Made by a program: the position numbers and the translations under genes. The notes beneath the pieces are model-generated. The model did no database searches. It had not been told where the DNA came from and worked only from the letters and a program-made list of their open reading frames with translations. DNA of 8,220 nucleotides from DASQUK01 sp046723645 (GTDB lineage Bacteria > Actinomycetota > Acidimicrobiia > Acidimicrobiales > VFJN01), in contig JBKOUY010000129.1 in assembly GCA_046723645.1 (NCBI GenBank), forward strand, positions 1 through 8,220. The letters run 5' to 3'. Below are positions 6,331-8,220 of the stretch, one piece after another. The first letter of the stretch is position 1; every line of letters begins with the position of its first letter.

Positions 6331-6381
6331 GAATCCAACGGTACCCCCCGCCGCAGGCACGCCCCCGGCATCCGGGGCGGC

Positions 6382-6906
6382 TCAGGATGAGGCGGTCGCG
6401 AACCCGACCCACGTGTCGCCGTACCGGCCTTCGCGCACGAGCTCGCGGCCGGCGGGGACGGCGGTCGGCCGGTCGGACTCGATCACGACGAAGTCCGCGG
6501 GCAGCACGACCAGCAGGGACTCCCAACCGGCGAACGCATAGGGGGGATCGCAGAACGCCAGGTCGAACCGCTCATCCCCGAGTCTCGCCAGGAACCGTTC
6601 GGCGGGCGCGGCGACGACGGTGGCGCGATCGAGGAAGCCGCAGGCCTCGAGGTTGCGCCGCACCGCCCGGCGGGCGGCCCGGTCGGAGTCGACGAAGGTC
6701 GCCCGCGCGGCGCCCTGGGACAGGGCCTCGATGCCCAGGGCCCCGCTGCCGGCGAACAGGTCCAGGACGTCGGCACCCGCGACCACATCCCGGCTCCGCA
6801 GGGCGTTGAAGATCGCCTCCCGCACCCTGTCCGACGTCGGCCGGGTGCGCCCGCCCGGCGGCGCCACCAGCCTGCGTCCCCGGGCGCTGCCACCGACGAC
6901 TCGCAC
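6382..6906 (-). CDS. rsmD: 16S rRNA (guanine(966)-N2)-methyltransferase RsmD
   Basis: RsmD methylates G966 of 16S rRNA using S-adenosylmethionine. The 174-residue product from GTG 6906 opens MRVVGGSARGRRLVAPPG followed by TRPTSDRVREAIFNAL (21-36), the family N-terminus. The SAM-binding motif LDLFAGSGALGIEALSQGA is at 48-66 and the catalytic DPPY at 120-123. The end RYGDTWVGF is also typical. An upstream start at 7023 would overlap the divergent crotonase gene and adds no conserved sequence. There is no Shine-Dalgarno before the GTG; TATCGT ends six bases upstream and could be a -10 box giving a leaderless transcript. rsmD followed by coaD is a common bacterial pair. Confidence 0.95.
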   Translation of the reverse strand: MRVVGGSARGRRLVAPPGGRTRPTSDRVREAIFNALRSRDVVAGADVLDLFAGSGALGIEALSQGAARATFVDSDRAARRAVRRNLEACGFLDRATVVAAPAERFLARLGDERFDLAFCDPPYAFAGWESLLVVLPADFVVIESDRPTAVPAGRELVREGRYGDTWVGFATASS

Positions 6907-6955
6907 GGGGTGACGATAGGTGGCCGCCCCGGCGGCAGATGGCATCCTCGTTCGC

Positions 6956-7684
6956 ATGAAGGGGAGCCCCGAGGCGGTGCGGGTCATCCGCATCGACCAA
7001 CCCAAGGTCCGCAACGCCATCAACTCAAAGACCGCCCAGCGCCTGCAGGACGAGTTCGTGGCGTTCGACTACGACGACGCGGCCAAGGTGGCAGTGCTGA
7101 CGGGCGACACCGAGGCGTTCTGCGCCGGCGCCAACCTGCGTGACCTTCCCCGCCTGCGCGAAAGCGGGCCACTGGGGCCGACCCGCCTGGCCCTGTCCAA
7201 GCCGGTCGTCGCCGCGATCGAGGGGTGGTGCGTGGCCGGCGGGGTGGAGCTGGCTGCATGGTGCGACCTCCGGGTCGCCGGCAGGAGCGCCCGCTTCGGC
7301 TGCCTCGAGCGGCGCTGGGGTGTGCCGCTGGTGGACGGCGGCACCTACCGGCTGCCGCGGATCGTCGGGCTGGGCCGGGCGCTCGACCTCATCCTGACCG
7401 GCCGCGAGATCGGGGCCGAGGAGGCGGAGCGGATCGGCCTGGTCGACCGCCTCGTCCCCGCCGGAACCGCCCTGGATGCCGCGGTCGAGGTCGCCGAGCA
7501 GATCGCGGGCTTCCCCTGGCGCTGCGTCACGAGCGACCGGCGGGCCGTCTACGACGGGCTGGGGCTGGGCGTGGCCGAGGCCCTCGCCAACGAGGACCGG
7601 CTCGGGCGCGAGGTGATCTTCGGCGAGGATTTCGCCGCAGGCGTGGCCCGCTTCGGCGAGCATCAGGCCGAGCGCGGGGACTAA
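6956..7684 (+). CDS. Enoyl-CoA hydratase/isomerase (crotonase) family protein
   Basis: Crotonases act on acyl-CoA thioesters, most often hydrating enoyl-CoA in beta-oxidation. The 242-residue product from ATG 6956 has AFCAGANLRDL (54-64) and IEGWCVAGGVELAAWCDLRVA (89-109), which form the oxyanion hole. The two catalytic glutamates of rat enoyl-CoA hydratase, Glu144 and Glu164, appear to be kept as Glu98 (GGVELA) and Glu118 (FGCLE), so hydratase activity is likely. GGTYRLPRIVG and the LTGREIGAEEAERIGLVDRLV block follow as expected. The product is slightly short (about 255-260 is usual) and its C-terminal helix is unusual. An in-frame GTG at 6920 is an alternative start but adds an unconserved dozen residues. 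No good Shine-Dalgarno is visible. It is transcribed away from rsmD with only 49 nt between them. The substrate cannot be named. Confidence 0.93.
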   Translation: MKGSPEAVRVIRIDQPKVRNAINSKTAQRLQDEFVAFDYDDAAKVAVLTGDTEAFCAGANLRDLPRLRESGPLGPTRLALSKPVVAAIEGWCVAGGVELAAWCDLRVAGRSARFGCLERRWGVPLVDGGTYRLPRIVGLGRALDLILTGREIGAEEAERIGLVDRLVPAGTALDAAVEVAEQIAGFPWRCVTSDRRAVYDGLGLGVAEALANEDRLGREVIFGEDFAAGVARFGEHQAERGD

Positions 7685-7692
7685 TCCCTCGG

Positions 7693-7887
7693 GTGGAGGT
7701 CGACCGGATCATCACCTGCGTGGACTGCGGCGGCCGCGCTCACCTTCTCACCGAGCCGCCCGAGTGGGGCTGGCACCCCGGTGACCTGCTCGTCTACCGG
7801 TGCGAGGACTGCCTCGACCGCTGGGACGTCGTGATTCCCGGCGACGACACCGGCGACGACAGCGGCGGCGGCCCCGACGACCACTGA
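7693..7887 (+). CDS. Small zinc-ribbon protein of unknown function
   Basis: This 64-residue protein begins at GTG 7693, 8 nt after the crotonase stop. It has CVDC (residues 9-12) and CEDC (about 43-46), two Cys-X2-Cys knuckles separated by about 30 residues with conserved-looking aromatic and glycine positions (EWGWHPGD), consistent with one zinc ribbon. The C-terminal 15 residues are an Asp/Gly-rich acidic tail. I do not recognise the family; the close spacing suggests co-transcription with the crotonase. The start is uncertain because no strong Shine-Dalgarno is visible, but the reading frame and cysteine spacing look real. Confidence 0.7.
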   Translation: MEVDRIITCVDCGGRAHLLTEPPEWGWHPGDLLVYRCEDCLDRWDVVIPGDDTGDDSGGGPDDH

Positions 7888-7909
7888 TCCCGGCCGGCCA
7901 CCGTCGCCC

Positions 7910-7934
7910 CCGGTGTGCCGCCTGACACACCCGG
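7910..7934 (+). terminator. Possible terminator hairpin after the zinc-ribbon gene
   Basis: CCGGTGTG and CACACCCGG pair over about eight base pairs with one bulged C and an 8-nt loop. It lies 22 nt after the zinc-ribbon stop. The following bases (TCTGTG) are only weakly T-rich, so it may be a factor-dependent or non-functional stem. Confidence 0.3.
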
Positions 7935-7985
7935 TCTGTGCCACATGACGCCGTCGCGCGAGCGCTACCGGCCGATCATCGCGTC

Positions 7986-8132
7986 ATGATCGATATCGCC
8001 ATCATCGTGCTCGCCGTGGTGGGTGCGTTCAGCGCCCTGTCGGGCCTGGTCGGCCGAGACATGCGCGAGGACGTCCGCAAGCGGGACGCGGTTGCGGACC
8101 TCTTCCAGGGTCCGCGAGCGTCGAGCGTCTGA
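7986..8132 (+). CDS. Possible small single-span membrane protein
   Basis: ATG 7986 opens a 48-residue frame. Residues 2-23 (IDIAIIVLAVVGAFSALSGLVG) are hydrophobic and could span the membrane once; the rest is charged (RDMREDVRKRD) and would face the cytoplasm. No family is recognised and no Shine-Dalgarno is visible, so it may be a chance frame. The match of a clean hydrophobic segment to a charged tail, in a gap otherwise without a gene, is the main support. An in-frame ATG at 7938 would add 16 residues without hydrophobic character. Confidence 0.45.
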   Translation: MIDIAIIVLAVVGAFSALSGLVGRDMREDVRKRDAVADLFQGPRASSV

Positions 8133-8220
8133 CCCAGGGTGCCGGGCCGCCGGCGGGCAACGCGGCCTGGCACGCGGCCACCGTTCCGGCGTTCGCTCGT
8201 TGCGACAACCACAGGCGGCG
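8133..8220. other. Right-edge segment with no recognised gene
   Basis: GC-rich sequence after the small membrane-protein frame. It has several short inverted GC stretches but no clear terminator, tRNA or gene start. It is probably the upstream region of the next gene outside the window. Confidence 0.4.

Noticed and set aside
7945..7989. 14-codon frame whose stop overlaps the ATG of the small membrane protein (ATGA)
   Set aside because: It would make a neat coupled leader peptide, but it is very short, has no ribosome binding site, and overlaps like this occur often by chance.
1..8220. Mobile element, CRISPR, tRNA or phage signatures
   Set aside because: No transposase, integrase, spaced direct repeats or tRNA-like fold was seen. 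The gene order is standard housekeeping synteny.

Overview
The window reads as an ordinary chromosomal segment of a high-GC actinobacterium. Coding density is very high, GTG and TTG starts are common, and third codon positions are almost all G or C. The gene order (rsmD, coaD, a DivIVA/SepIVA-like coiled-coil gene, a DUF177 gene, rpmF, plsX, acpP, rnc, mutM, smc) is the classic bacterial translation/lipid/chromosome housekeeping cluster in its actinobacterial form. The divergence of several proteins would fit a deep lineage such as Acidimicrobiia, but that placement is inference. I see no mobile element, CRISPR array, tRNA or rRNA, and no cluster that looks like a defence or secondary-metabolite system.

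Positions 1 to about 6906 carry ten genes on the minus strand. Read in the direction of transcription: rsmD (16S rRNA methyltransferase), coaD (coenzyme A synthesis), a coiled-coil protein probably related to the mycobacterial division factor SepIVA, a DUF177/YceD protein, rpmF (ribosomal protein L32), plsX (phospholipid synthesis), acpP (acyl carrier protein), rnc (RNase III), mutM (DNA glycosylase family) and the first 407 codons of smc, which runs off the left edge. Many junctions are tight: coaD to the coiled-coil gene is 2 nt, that gene to DUF177 is 12 nt, and rnc overlaps mutM by 8 nt. Longer gaps lie before rpmF (130 nt), plsX (about 120 nt) and acpP (138 nt) and probably hold promoters or RNA structures.

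Positions 6956 to the right edge are on the plus strand: an enoyl-CoA hydratase/crotonase, a 64-residue zinc-ribbon protein directly behind it, and a possible 48-residue single-span membrane protein.

The most unusual points are four. (1) A long imperfect hairpin of about 29 base pairs begins exactly at the rpmF stop codon and fills the rpmF-plsX gap without a U-tract. (2) The MutM-family protein keeps its catalytic N-terminus and zinc finger but has replaced the phosphate-clamp and void-filling residues of classical Fpg. (3) The rnc reading frame has recognisable RNase III sequence upstream of any ATG, GTG or TTG start. (4) A small zinc-ribbon gene is coupled to the crotonase.
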